A stretch of 64,000 nt of DNA from Epiperipatus broadwayi. Taxonomy: Eukaryota > Onychophora > Udeonychophora > Euonychophora > Peripatidae. The notes under the pieces are model-generated. The model saw only the letters and a list, made by a program, of their open reading frames with translations. It had not been told where the DNA came from and searched no databases. Where the stretch lies: assembly GCA_028023455.1 (NCBI GenBank), contig JAQFVV010006311.1:1180001-1244000 (forward strand). Reading direction: 5' to 3'. Below are positions 36,140 to 46,420 of this stretch, piece after piece. Within the stretch, counting starts at the first letter, position 1; every line of letters starts with the position of its first letter. The translations under genes and the position numbers were made by a program.

Positions 36140-37030
36140 AGACTTTCCATATTCAATTAGAATTCAATCCCAGAAAAAATTACCATTCTTTTTTTTTTTT
36201 AAATCTCAATAGCAAGATCATAGCTACATTCATCTTCATAATGTTTTACAGTTGCTTCACCTATCTGATCTTTAAACACCTCAATTTTTAAGAACTGGTT
36301 TATACTAGAACTGATTTTTCCAAAACTACTATATTTAACCACTCTCATTTCAGATTCTATTTCTTTATTTTTCTCATAACCAGCCTTATGATTAATTCTA
36401 GGTCTTCCAGCTTCATGTTCTTTATTATATCTTTTATCCTTTCTTGTTCAACCATATTTAGCCAAGCCAATATATCATATCTGCTTTTCTAACTTGAAAA
36501 CATTGATAGAAGCTTGGTCATGGACTTTCTCAGATTGTATACTTTACTGGCCATGCATACTAGTATCCAGCATATTTAATAATTCAGCTACTTGATGATT
36601 CTCATCTGTTGATTTTTATCATCAATTTTTACCTCATTTACATTTCCAATTACCTCTTCTATATTTCCTTATATCTTTTTTACTGATTTCTTATTCTCTA
36701 TTACTTGGATATTTATGGTTTCTGCCTTTTCATATTATGTTTCTTGCTTCCCTCTCAATTGACTAAATATTTCCTCACCTTTCTCAGAGAATCTTTTTAT
36801 CATACTGTTACACTCTTTTCTTATTTCTTCATAAACTCCTCTAATCATTTGCTGAGTTTCTTCCAACTTAATATCATTTTTTGTTGCCACTCATTGAGAA
36901 TTTTATTCATTTCCTGTTGGCTTTTTTTGATTAAGTCATACAATATTTTCATGTCAACAATGAGTGGTATTGCTTTAACAGATTTAAGTTTCCAGATCTA
37001 ACTCTGTTGGCTGTTCTGCCTCTTGCATCA
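36140..37030 (-). mobile_element. LINE ORF1-like coiled-coil protein remnant
   Basis: The minus strand reads a highly charged coiled-coil-type protein with scattered stops. Readable pieces include DMKILYDLIKKSQQEMNK, NEWQQKM and EEIRKECNSMIKRFSEKGEE from about 36,960 to 36,780, then Lys/Glu-rich fragments down to 36,150. This composition and a lone decayed frame fit ORF1 (RNA-binding chaperone) of a LINE. No endonuclease or reverse transcriptase follows. It could instead be a pseudogene of a cellular coiled-coil protein. Confidence 0.5.
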
Positions 37031-37119
37031 CTGTTTTGTTTATGATTAACTCTTTTTCTATTTTTTAAAACTAATCTAACAATCATTTAATTTATATATC
37101 TATTACTACTATTTATTTG

Positions 37120-37215
37120 ACTTATGCAAAACCCACTATACGTATTGCCACACACTGCAAGCTAGAGTAATCAATGACAATTATAAGCAAGCATAAGAAA
37201 TGGCGATCATGTGAT
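37120..37215. repeat. Family B end fragment
   Basis: Shares TATTGCCACACACTGCAAGC and AGAGTAATCAATG with family B arms, then AAATGGCGATCATGTGATG. No ribozyme is left. Confidence 0.65.
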
Positions 37216-37764
37216 GTTTATTGGCTTAATATTATTGTTCATTGACTAATATTTATAATTAATTCCAAAGACCAGTCTCAAGTTCCAATCCGATTGATAC
37301 TGTTTCTATTTCATAACTCTTATTTTAGTAAATTATATATATATATATTATTTGGGCACATACATATTGTAGTATTATTTATGTATAACTAATAAAACTA
37401 ATGTAGTAAAAAAAATTATATATATATATGCACTAAAATTTAATCACTTTGTTTATATTTAATTTTCTCAAGGTGTATTCTTATATACATATATATTATC
37501 AAGCCACATTTTAGGAAGTTATTGTTGTCCTGAATCCTCAGATTAAAATGGATTAATTCTGCCACACTTGGGCTGCCATTTTATTGTATAGTAACCCAAG
37601 GGACTAGTTTAAATATTATAATTAATGTAACTTTCATACAGTTTAATGCTTCAAATGGGAACCTCTGCTGTTGCTACACGACTAGAATTGTCTGAAGTTT
37701 TCTTGCACCACAAAGTTCTCCCCTCCTCTCATAGCGCAAATTACAATAGAAAAAAATAATAAAA

Positions 37765-39305
37765 AGAAGAATATTAGTAGACTTTGAATCATATATAAAG
37801 TAGATAATAAAGGAAATGATTAAATTTAAAACAAGTTATATTTCCCAATAATCCTCAAAATCAACACTAGTAATTTGAATTAGTTTTACCATTCAAAAAT
37901 AATTTAAATAAAAAGACATGCATTTTCAGTCTTTACTTGGGCACCATGCTAAATGGACCAATAACAAATACTATAATCTCCCAATTCATAATGGTATTTT
38001 CTTAGGGATTAACCATTTTTTCTAATTAAAAAAAAGTTTTCTTTTGATAGATACTGAACTGATAAATACTATTGTGAATGTATGAAATGCAAGCTGATAA
38101 ATAAAATGACACTGTCATTTTGAATTTTAAAAACTAATAATTTGTTTAACAGTTATAATTAATTAACTCTTATATACATGCACACAAAGTTAAAAATAAT
38201 TATTTTAAAATACATTCATACACTAGCTAACCATCTAAAAATGAATAGATATAAGTAACTTAGCAACAAATACATATAAAATACATTCTAATAAAATAAT
38301 CAAATAGTACTGACTTATCAAGACCCTTTCTATATATTCTTTTTTTTAAAGTTTCAAAATGAATATTCTTACCATAGTATTTTTATTTTTAGAACTTCCA
38401 TTACTGATCAGAATGGGAAAAAACTTATGATGTTTTCTTTCGGACTTGTTTCATTTTAAATGTTCTGGATTTTTAAAAAAAAAAACACACACACATTCTT
38501 TTATAAGAATTATATTCAATCCAGGGTTAATGCATTAAATTTGAGCTCAGGTAGCTTTCAGAAGACAACTACATGAATTGCACATTTTAGATTAATTAGC
38601 ACTGCATGTTCTCTGGCTATATTAACAAATAACCTTGTATTCCAGAAAGCAAATATTCTGTTTCTGGCAAGGAAGATTAACATTTCATAAATTACAGCAG
38701 CATAATTTTCCTATCAGTGATATATTTTTTAGCCACATTAGAGTTCACAAAGTAAAGAGTTTCTTTTCCTCTTTCCAAGAATCAGAGCTACTGATTTTTT
38801 TTACCCCTAATCCAGTACTAATAAAAAAATGTTGCCTCTTTCTTTTAATTTTTCATTTATCAATTCTTTTACATTTTTATAAAATTAAAAATATATAATA
38901 GATTAAAAGTACATAATAAATTGAAGACTTTTTTTTATCTTTTAATTACCAATACTAACCAGTTTTATAGATTCATTTTTATTATCTGCAAAGCTAATCA
39001 ACTTCTTTTTTGAAAAAAAATTATTTAAGTTTTTTTTTTAAAATTTAAGCCATCTTATATAGATTTAATTAATTTATTTATTAAAATTCATTTTAATAAA
39101 TGATATGTTTTATTTATCATTATTTGTTTATTGAATCAAAATAAGATGCTTTTATGTATACCTCACCCATGCACACATATACATGCACTTTAAAAATAAT
39201 AATAATATTTTACATTTAAAAGAACTTTATGTAATTTTTTAACAATTCAATACATGCTTACTATATCAATTTGACTATGTATGCTGAGTGACCATCGTAA
39301 TATAT
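37765..39305. repeat. Segmental duplication S1, copy 2 (uninterrupted)
   Basis: Contiguous counterpart of 29,140-35,295. It shows the pre-insertion state for both the 3.3 kb block (junction near 38,170) and the PLE (near 39,175). Confidence 0.85.
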
Positions 39306-39542
39306 ATATATATGTAATGATATTTTTATTTGAAGCCTGTATTTCTTCAAAGTTATATTCATAATCTTGTAATTGAATATTAATAAATACAGTAACCTAA
39401 ATATATATAAAGTACAACTTTAAAAAACCTTTATCCACTTAGAAGCAGTTTTAATTATCTTTGTAGTCTTTCAATTACAAGATTACATATATATATAATA
39501 TAAATTTATATAACACTACAATACTAACCAAAACAACAAAAT

Positions 39543-39640
39543 TTTAGTCAAGGTTGTTAGCTGAGAGGTCATCACAGCCGCCTTGCAAGCAAGTAGTTGG
39601 TTGTGGGTTCGCCTCCCGGCCAATGCTATGACATATGAAA
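39543..39640 (+). mobile_element. SINE family C, tRNA-derived, copy 1
   Basis: tRNA-like head: A box TTAGCTGAGAGGT at 39,557-39,569, an anticodon-like loop CTTGCAAGC and B box GGGTTCGCCTCC at 39,605-39,616, followed by AATGCTATGACATATGA and an A-run. The last motif recurs in the copy at 59,930-60,030. It interrupts the palindrome arm (absent near 42,035). Confidence 0.8.
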
Positions 39641-39689
39641 AAAAATTTTTTTTTTGCTAAAATTCTTATATAACCATGGTTTTCTCTAC

Positions 39690-40325
39690 TAACAAATAGA
39701 TCTTCTCAAGTAAAATTCAACAAAGCATACAAAATATATACACAAAATAAAAGTCTTCCCACCATTCACTTCAACAACTAACTTTTTTTCACATTAAAGG
39801 ATGTGTTCATGAGATTGATGGCCTTAGATTTAAAAATTTTTATCATCAAAGTTTCTTTTACTCTTCTTTTCTATCCTCTTTTTCATAAAAAATAACCAAT
39901 ATTTTATGACCCATATTCAGTTCATAAATATACAAAGCTGACTTTTGATATCTATTTTTAACTCTACTCTTATGAACTTTAACTTTGACCTATGTAAATT
40001 TTATGACAACTACAAGGCATCTTATAAATTACCCCAGGAATAGATTTGAAACCATTGCATTGTTTTGAATGATTTAGTAATAAATTTAAATTCAGGCTTT
40101 TACATTGTAGAGCAAAAAATAAAATCTTTATTCACACTAGCAATTAAATCTTTATTATTAGCCGATTTATAGACATTTTTATTAAATATAATATTCCTAA
40201 TAAATTCAATATAGTCAAAAGCAAATTGGCTTCTCTGAATATAATTATTATTTTCAAAATTATTAATTCTTCTAATATAATAAAAATTCAATAAAGAAAG
40301 TTTCTTATATAACAATCAATTGATA
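39690..40325 (-). mobile_element. Penelope-like element, left (inverted, truncated) copy
   Basis: On the minus strand, 40,315-40,100 is open for 71 codons (INNFENNNYIQRSQFAFDY...) and matches the region between the reverse transcriptase and the endonuclease in the right copy at 40,840-41,030. The decayed endonuclease continues to about 39,780. It lacks the RT catalytic block. Confidence 0.8.
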
Positions 40326-40339
40326 GTATAAAAAAGCAT

Positions 40340-41485
40340 TAATGTGTTTATTACTGTTTTAAAGAAATTTAAGTATTTTTGCTGCAGATAAGATTAAGGT
40401 CATTCATGATTTGCTATTGTTATTAGAAGATTTTATGTATTTTGTGTGTAATGATGTGTTTTATAAAATTAAAGAGGGATAGATTGTTGGTTCTATTATT
40501 TCGCCTTTAATGTGTGCTATCTATATTGATCTTTTTAGAGAATAGTATTATTAATATTTTTTTTAATTCTTTAAAATTATTTGTTAAGTATGTTGATGAT
40601 TGTTTGTTTTTTGTACAAAAAGAGGAAGAGAAATTGAAGGATTTTTTAGATAGATTGAATGCTTTTGATTCTAATATTAAATTTACTGTTGAGGTGAGTA
40701 CATTTGAATTTGATAAGTTAAAATTTTTAGACTTAAGTTGATAATGTTTTATTTTGTAGTCATTTTATTAAAGCAAAAAATGTAAAAAATATGATAAAGA
40801 CAGACAGTTATCAACCTTTTATTTACAAGAAACTTTATTGAAGTTTTGTTATAGGAATAGAAGACTTAATAATTTTGAAAATAATAGTTATATTCAGAGG
40901 AGTCAATTTGCTTCTGACTATATTAAGTTAGGATATAATCATGAATTTATTAGGAATATTACATTTAATAAAAATATCTATAATTCAGTTAATAATAAAG
41001 ATTTAATTGATAGGTGAATAAAGAGTTTATTTCTTTACCCTATAAGGCATCAATTGGTAAAGTGATCTATAAGAATAATTTTTTATTGGGTATTGAGAAA
41101 GTGGCCTGGAAGAAAGACCTGAATTTAAATTCATTACTAAATGGTTCAAAAGAATCAATTGATTGCAAATCTATTCCAGGATAGTTTATAAGATATCTTG
41201 CAGTTGTCATAAAATTTATGTAGGGCAGAATAAATTCAGCCTTAATAAAAAAGCTAATGTTCATAAGAGTAGAGTTAAAAATAGATATCAAAATTCAGCT
41301 TTGTATATTCATAAACTGAATACAAATCATAAATATTATCTGACAATGCAAATATTATCTTTTATGAAAAATATAAATTAAAAAGAAGAGTAAAAGAAAC
41401 TTTGATGATAAAATTTTTTGAATCTGAGGCCATCAATCTCATGAAGGCATCATTTGAGGTGAAAGAAAATTGTTTGTTGCAGTGA
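40340..41485 (+). mobile_element. Penelope-like element, right copy with RT and GIY-YIG endonuclease
   Basis: Reverse-transcriptase blocks: GSIISPLMCAIYID at about 40,490-40,535, then catalytic KLFVKYVDDCLFF (YVDD near 40,590) and KFTVEVS..FDKLKFLDLS ending 40,738. After frameshifts comes an endonuclease beginning RIVYKISCSCHKIYVGQ at 41,178 and a C-terminal FFESEAINLMKA near 41,420-41,450, with a stop near 41,484. The order YVDD then GIY-YIG is diagnostic of PLEs. It differs clearly in sequence from the PLE at 33.9 kb, so it is another lineage. At least three frame breaks: inactive. Confidence 0.88.
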
Positions 41486-41513
41486 ATAATGGGAAGATTA
41501 TTTTGTTTTATAT

Positions 41514-41820
41514 ATATTAATAGAAAATTTAAACTTAAATTACTTTGTTTTTTTTTTATCTCTGGAAAGAGAAGTGGGCCGTTCCTGGAAGTACTGCAAT
41601 CAAAGTGTAGTATCTGTTCTTATCAGCTTAATATCTGATACGCTCCATAATGGGGGCCAGAATATTAAACTGATTTTTGGAATTAGGTGGAGAATTAGGG
41701 GCTTGCTCCGCCTCCGCCATGGGTTGACCTGGTATTGCAGTACTTCCAGGAATGGCCCACTTCTCTTTCCAGAGATAAAAAAAACAAAGTAATTTAAGTT
41801 TAAATTTTCTATTAATATAA
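41514..41820. repeat. Inverted repeat of ~86 bp around the U2 sequence
   Basis: 41,514-41,600 and 41,734-41,820 are near-perfect reverse complements (one G/A difference and a slightly different T-run). The arms include the U2 3' terminal stem and about 55 bp of non-U2 flanking DNA. Confidence 0.92.
41600..41760 (+). pseudogene. U2: U2 snRNA pseudogene (5' end replaced by an inverted 3' end)
   Basis: The sequence matches U2 snRNA from about nucleotide 29 to near its 3' end. The branch-point recognition GTAGTA (41,607-41,612) and stem IIa region TATCTGTTCTTATCAG are intact. The Sm-site region reads TGATTTTTGG (41,671-41,680), followed by GGGGCTTGCTCCG and the stem IV GACCTGGTATTGCAGTAC...CCAGG (41,726-41,750). 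The usual first ~28 nucleotides (ATCGCTTCTCGGCC type) are missing; in their place is the reverse complement of the U2 3' terminus plus flank. U2 pairs with the intron branch point in the spliceosome. Without its 5' end, which pairs with U6, this copy should not function. It lies inside the PLE palindrome. Confidence 0.93.
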
Positions 41821-41842
41821 TTAAATATTTTTTTTCTAATTA

Positions 41843-41968
41843 AAATATAAATTAAATATTTATAAAAATAATAAAATTATATATATATATTGTAAGTTTA
41901 GTTGAAAATATAAATTAAATATTTATAAAAATAATAAAATTATATATATATATTGTAAGTTTAGTTGA
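41843..41968. repeat. Two 63-bp tandem units
   Basis: 41,843-41,905 and 41,906-41,968 are virtually identical, AT-rich, with (TA)n in the middle and TGTAAGTTTAGTTG at the end. Confidence 0.95.
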
Positions 41969-42068
41969 ATTTCATTTGAAAAGATCTATATGTTAATAGA
42001 TGAAACCATGGTTGTGTAAGAATTTTAGTAAAATTTTACTGTTTTGGCTAGTATTGTAGTATTATATG

Positions 42069-43159
42069 AATTTCTATTTCATTTTTACTTGCTAGTATAA
42101 TGTTGGACAATATTTAATACATATATAAATAATCCAACTTAAATCTGTTTTTATTACTTAATACTTTCTAAATATAAATTGTCTTATAATTCTAAACAAT
42201 GTATTTATTAGTGCAATGCTTTTTTTTCTTCCAAAATTTGTCAATCTTTAACTTCTTTTATTTTTTAACTCTAATTTATATTTTTAAACCTTCTCTTGCC
42301 TGATCTATTGCAGAATTTTAATATCTATTATTAACATATAATTATTTTCTATTCATTTTAGTTTATATTCTCTATTTTAGTATCATCATGTTTACCAATT
42401 AACATAAACATTTGTCTGACAATAGGTTTATGAAACAACTTTTGATATAGTCACCAACAAAATGACTTTTACAATATTTTTATTTAATAGAGTAAATGAT
42501 TCTCCATTTCAGGCTATAAATAAATAATATTCTGTTGAAAAGAGACAAGTATAGAATGAATGCCTATTTTTTTAGATTTTTGATGTTTATAAGTTTACCT
42601 CTGTCAGTATTGATGAAAATACAGAGTGAATGCAGTATATCAGCCAAATAAAAACATGTCATTATATTATTCAATTATTAATTTCTACTTAATTATTAAT
42701 CCAAGGACTTCAATATCCATCCTTGTATAAATGACTGTTAATTTAATAATTACTATTGTCATGTTTTTATCTGAATGATATACTGCATTCATTCCACATT
42801 TCTGTCGATTTTGGAAGAGATAAGCATATAAACAACAAAAGCTTAAAGAATAGATATTTATTCTATTCATGATGCTTGTGTGCAGAGTGTTATTTATTTA
42901 AAGACCAAAACTCAGAATGGTTTACTCCACTAATTACACACACACACACATATATATATATATATTGAACAAATATTAATTTAATGTTTAAGATTTTTAC
43001 TTGCAAAACTATCCACTGCTTAGTTCTATTACAATAGTTCCATTTTTTTTTTTTTTTTAAAAAGACTAAATCTATATATATTCCCTTAACATTTAAAAAA
43101 TAAATTAAGTGGAACTGACCTGGATATGTTGCTAGAATATATAATTAACGTTTATACAT
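42069..43159. other. AT-rich DNA, nothing recognised
   Basis: No supportable gene. A (CA)n(TA)n run lies near 42,938-42,965 and a T-run near 43,043. Confidence 0.5.
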
Positions 43160-43164
43160 ATATT

Positions 43165-43930
43165 AAACAACTTCCATACTTCCCCATTTCTTTTTAAATT
43201 CATATAAATAAAGATACAATAAAAGACAAATAATCCCTAAGATACATTTCATGCTGAACCAGAATTCGTCAGTTGGCTCAGGTCACTATCTCCCATATAT
43301 ATCTCTATTATAAGAAGAGTATTTATCTATTGTAAATTGTAACATTTTTATTTACCATTGTCAAAGTCACTCCACTCACAACATTTTAACACCATCTACC
43401 TCAGATAAATACAATCATGATTATTATTAATCATTTTCTAAACTAGAGATTATCTCTAGTACAGATATAAACTTTAAAACTCAGTTAAAGATTAATATAT
43501 CTGATTTTGTAATGTAAAAGTACACACACATGGAGTTATTCACCTTTCTCTTTTCCATGTGTAATATCTTTATAAATATATTAATCAACTTCCATACTTC
43601 CCCAATCTTTTTAAATTCATGTAAATAAAGATATTACAAATGGGAAAGAGAAAGGTGAATAACTCCATGTGTGTCTGTCTATGTTTAAAATTAAAAAAAT
43701 CAGATATATTAATCTTTAACTGAGTTTTAAAGTTTATATCTGTACTAGAGATAATCTCTAATTTAGAAAATGATTAATAATAATCATTATTAATACATTG
43801 TACAGGCTTAAACCTGCATTTATGTATATAATATATGCGGGATTCGAACTCAGACTTTCACACACCCACTATTCTCAATGGCATCTCATATTGCTGACCC
43901 ACCTGATCACACACATGTTTCCGAGATAAA
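43165..43930 (-). mobile_element. Hammerhead SINE (family D), minus-strand copy with nested duplication
   Basis: Minus strand: a tRNA-like head near 43,915-43,880 (GTGGGTCAGCAATATGAG), B box GAGTTCGAATCC at 43,851-43,840, then a body repeated as an inverted pair (43,415-43,575 with 43,625-43,785, carrying TAGAGATAATCTCTA), and finally the 245-bp module 43,415-43,170 that contains a ribozyme. The module is the inverted partner of 44,165-44,405. No ORF. Confidence 0.7.
43231..43286 (-). ncRNA. Hammerhead ribozyme D2, weakened
   Basis: Core CTGACGA (43,273-43,267) and GAAA (43,250-43,247) are intact. Stem II is ATTCTG/CAGCAT with one mismatch, the cleavage triplet is ATC, but the stem I 3' strand has drifted (TTAGGGATTA). 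Probably poorly active or inactive. Confidence 0.7.
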
Positions 43931-43990
43931 TAATCACTAATATACGTATTTCATGCTAAACCAGCAATCATTAGTTGGTATAGATTACTA
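43931..43990 (-). ncRNA. Hammerhead ribozyme D3, core mutated
   Basis: CTAATGA replaces CTGATGA (G5 to A). Stem II TGCTGGTTTAGCA and GAAA are retained, and ATA stands at the cleavage position. Predicted inactive. Confidence 0.65.
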
Positions 43991-44074
43991 TCCCTACACA
44001 TATATACAATCAGTGCTCAGCTTTATATTAAGATAGCCAATCTTCATACTTCAATGGACAGGCTTCAAACTACT

Positions 44075-44405
44075 CCAAGGGATCAGGTGAGTCAGCAATA
44101 TGAGATGGCACTGAAAGTAGTGGGTCGTGTGAAAGTCTGAGTTCGAATCCCAAATAATCATTATTGTACTTATCTGAGGTGGACGGTGTTAAAGTTGTGA
44201 GTGTAGTGACTTTGACAATGGTAAATAAAAATGTAACAATTTACTATGGATAAATACTTTTCATATAATAGAGATATATATGGGAAATAGTGACCTGGGC
44301 CAACTGATGAGTGCTGGTTCAGCACGAAATGCATCTTGGAGGTCATTTGTCTTTTATTGTATCTTTATTTATATGAATTTAAAAAGAATGGGGAAGTATG
44401 GAAGT
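44075..44405 (+). mobile_element. Hammerhead SINE (family D), plus-strand copy
   Basis: The tRNA-like head begins near 44,090 (GTGAGTCAGCAATATGAG), and the B box GAGTTCGAATCCC is at 44,139-44,151. A body follows with TTGTGAGTGTAGTGACTTTG, then the ribozyme at 44,291-44,345 and a 3' part with ATAAAGATACAATAAAAGAC in inverse sense. Pol III-type head plus internal type I hammerhead is the layout described for the schistosome Sm-alpha SINE; sequence similarity to Sm-alpha beyond the core is not claimed. A partial third copy lies at 44,700-44,905. Confidence 0.72.
44291..44345 (+). ncRNA. Hammerhead ribozyme D1, type I, complete
   Basis: Stem I: TGACCT (44,291-44,296), bulge GGG, CCAA (44,300-44,303). 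Core CTGATGA (44,304-44,310). Stem II GTGCTG/CAGCAC with loop GTT (44,311-44,325), six Watson-Crick pairs. GAAA (44,326-44,329). Self-complementary TGCA as minimal stem III, then TC ending at 44,335 (cleavage triplet ATC). TTGG pairs with CCAA and AGGTCA (44,340-44,345) pairs with TGACCT. Every invariant core base is present and all stems pair, so self-cleavage between 44,335 and 44,336 is predicted. Confidence 0.9.
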
Positions 44406-44419
44406 TTAATATAAAGATA

Positions 44420-44699
44420 TTACACATGGGACTCAATCATTCAAATGTTTGTGACCCATGAGGTGCTTGCTCAACGAAAACATGCATTTCGGACTATCCT
44501 GGACTACACACCGTTTCCCCCTTTTCCACTTCTCATTCCCTTTTCACATGTATCCTTTCCCTCTTACCATGTTGCTCCTGAAATTTCAATTTATCATATA
44601 ATCACTCCCTTGTAAACCTTTTTCTAACTGTATTTGTATCTGTTTTTTTTTTTTTTTTATGAATAAACTTTCATCACTGAGAAAAAACAAACAGAAAAA
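44420..44699 (+). mobile_element. Unassigned SINE-like sequence with poly(T)/A-rich end
   Basis: Less AT-rich, C/T-rich stretch with CATGAGGTGCTTGCTCAACGAAAA near 44,458, a decayed hammerhead-like or LINE 3' motif, then an 18-T run at 44,644-44,661, ATGAATAAACTTTCATC and an A-rich end. No copy elsewhere in the window. Confidence 0.4.
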
Positions 44700-44905
44700 A
44701 AAACTCCGTGTGTGTGTGTATGTTTAAAATTAAAAATCAGATATATTAATCTTTAACTGAATTTTAAAGTTTATATCTGTACTAGAGATAATCTCTAGTT
44801 TAGAAAATGATTAATAATAACCATTATTATATTTATCTAAGGTGGTGGTATTAAAGTTGTGAGTGTAGTGACTTTGACAATGGTAAATAAAAATGTAACA
44901 ATAAT
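44700..44905 (+). repeat. Family D body, partial third copy
   Basis: Repeats AATCAGATATATTAATCTTT, CTGTACTAGAGATAATCTC and TTGTGAGTGTAGTGACTTTG in the order of the other family D copies, without head or ribozyme. Confidence 0.8.
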
Positions 44906-44924
44906 TAAAGTTTTAAATTGCATA

Positions 44925-45060
44925 AATAGATTGTGAACGACGAGATAAGAATGTTCGCAGAGTGATGTAGAGAAAAGAAATGATGAATAAGAGAAATTGG
45001 ATTAAACTCAGCGACATCTTCATCTTGCAGTGGATTAAAAATATTTGAATTGATGAATTC
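44925..45060 (+). mobile_element. RTE 3'-end fragment, degenerate
   Basis: Aligns by eye with 335-450 of the first RTE element: AGAGTGATGTAGAGAAAAGA, ATTGGATTAAACTC and CATCTTCATCTTGCAGTGGA. Only about 130 bases survive. Confidence 0.7.
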
Positions 45061-45354
45061 AATAATGGCTAACATTGTGTGTGTGTATTCCAATTTTTGT
45101 GTGTGAAATTTATGTTTACCATTCTATATCAAATTCTATAACTAAACATTATAATGCTTTTTTTTTTAGCAGTTCCATATCTGGTTGAAAAGAAAGAAAA
45201 ACACTAAAATCCTCTTCACCCAGGACTTTATCGTTCATCTGGAAAAAAAAAAGAGGGAGGCTCTTGTAGAAGACTTTGTAAGAAGGGTGCTGTGTTTCTT
45301 TTCACTATGTCAAGTTCCTCTGTGATGAAGCCTAAATTAAATTGTATTTTTATT
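45061..45354. other. No gene recognised
   Basis: Contains (TG)n near 45,076 and an A-run near 45,243; otherwise unassigned. Confidence 0.4.
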
Positions 45355-45748
45355 CTATAGAAATCACGTCTTTCTACTTATATTAATTTATTATTAGTGG
45401 TCTTTTTCTGATTCTCGTCAATTACTAAATCAATATTTCTTTAAATGTTTTTAAATTAATGTGGTAATTTTATTTTTAAAAACAAACAAACTAGCACTTT
45501 AAAAAAAAAAAAAAGTAAAACGACGATTTTAAATTTAAATTATATATTAATATTGAAAAGTAAATCTACGATTTAAAATATAAAATATATATTAATTCAG
45601 GAGATTCTTAATATAAGTAATAGATGAGAATCAGAAAAAGACAATTAATAATTCATTAATATAAATATTAAGAATAGAATTAAATTTAAAACTCACCATA
45701 GAGATATATGTTATATGTATTTGTAAAAATAAAATAACTTCTATAGAA
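45355..45748. mobile_element. Foldback element, ~390 bp
   Basis: The left arm (CTATAGAA at 45,355, GTCTTTTTCTGATTCTCGTC at 45,400-45,421) is inverted at the right (GATGAGAATCAGAAAAAGAC at about 45,624-45,643, TTCTATAG near 45,740). No ORF. MITE-like. Confidence 0.65.
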
Positions 45749-45773
45749 TCCCCCCCCACCCCCCCCCACCCCC
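45749..45773 (+). repeat. Poly-C tract
   Basis: Runs of seven, nine and five C separated by single A, rare in this AT-rich window. Confidence 0.95.
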
Positions 45774-46420
45774 ATCTGTAAAGTGCTACTTGTGAAAACT
45801 TTGGTCTAATTTTTTCATTCCGCTAACAGAAATTAGTGAGCCATTTACCAACTAAAATTAGATAGCCATCTGGATCATTATGAATCAACAATCTGAAATA
45901 AAAATCTTAACCATATATATGGACCTGAGAAATATTCTAAATTTTGCACAGTTGGATTTGAATCCAAAGTCAGAAAACTAGCTGCAGATGGGCTAACTAC
46001 CATATCATGAACTTCTTTACATATATAAATGTACGCGTAAATTTGGAATAATAATTAAATTTAGAATTATTTTAACAAATTTAGAAAACATTAATATAAT
46101 TTTTTTTAAAAAAATATAGACTTAATATAAGCTACAAATCAAATCAAATTAAAAAGATATAATCGCTACATTAAAATGGAAATAAAAAGTTAATCTTAAA
46201 ATTAATTAACAAAAAAAAATTTTTTTTTCGATTATTCAGATTTTTAATAAATCTGCGGTTTGAAATTTAATCATTGCTCTATTAATTAAACAAATAATAA
46301 AGAATTAACTTAAAAATTTATTAAAAGAACAAAAAAGAAACTTTCAAAATTTATTTTAAATTAGCTAGGTCTAATAAATTTGTATTTTGAAACTTCAAAA
46401 ATATAGTCATCCTGTTAACT
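45774..46420. other. AT-rich DNA, nothing recognised
   Basis: No supportable gene. Confidence 0.5.

Larger units (their letters stand above)
39509..42068. repeat. 2.5-kb imperfect palindrome built from two Penelope copies
   Basis: The outer ends ACACTACAATACTAACCAAAA (39,515-39,535) and its reverse complement (42,040-42,060) are inverted. Inside, CCATGGTT with neighbouring sequence and the PLE 3' parts are inverted too. The centre is near 40,330. The right arm is longer because its PLE copy keeps more of the reverse transcriptase and because a U2 pseudogene and a duplicated 63-mer were added; the left arm has an inserted SINE-C. Confidence 0.85.

Noticed and set aside
41574-41792. 72-codon open frame on the plus strand
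   Set aside because: It lies entirely within the U2 snRNA pseudogene and its inverted arm; not protein coding.
43840-44151. GAGTTCGAATCCC considered as genuine tRNA genes
   Set aside because: Neither copy folds into a full cloverleaf: acceptor and anticodon stems do not pair, and both are followed by a repeated SINE body.
44440-44510. CATGAG...CGAAA motif after the family D SINE
   Set aside because: The CTGANGA core is incomplete and no stem I or cleavage site could be assigned; at most a very decayed relic.
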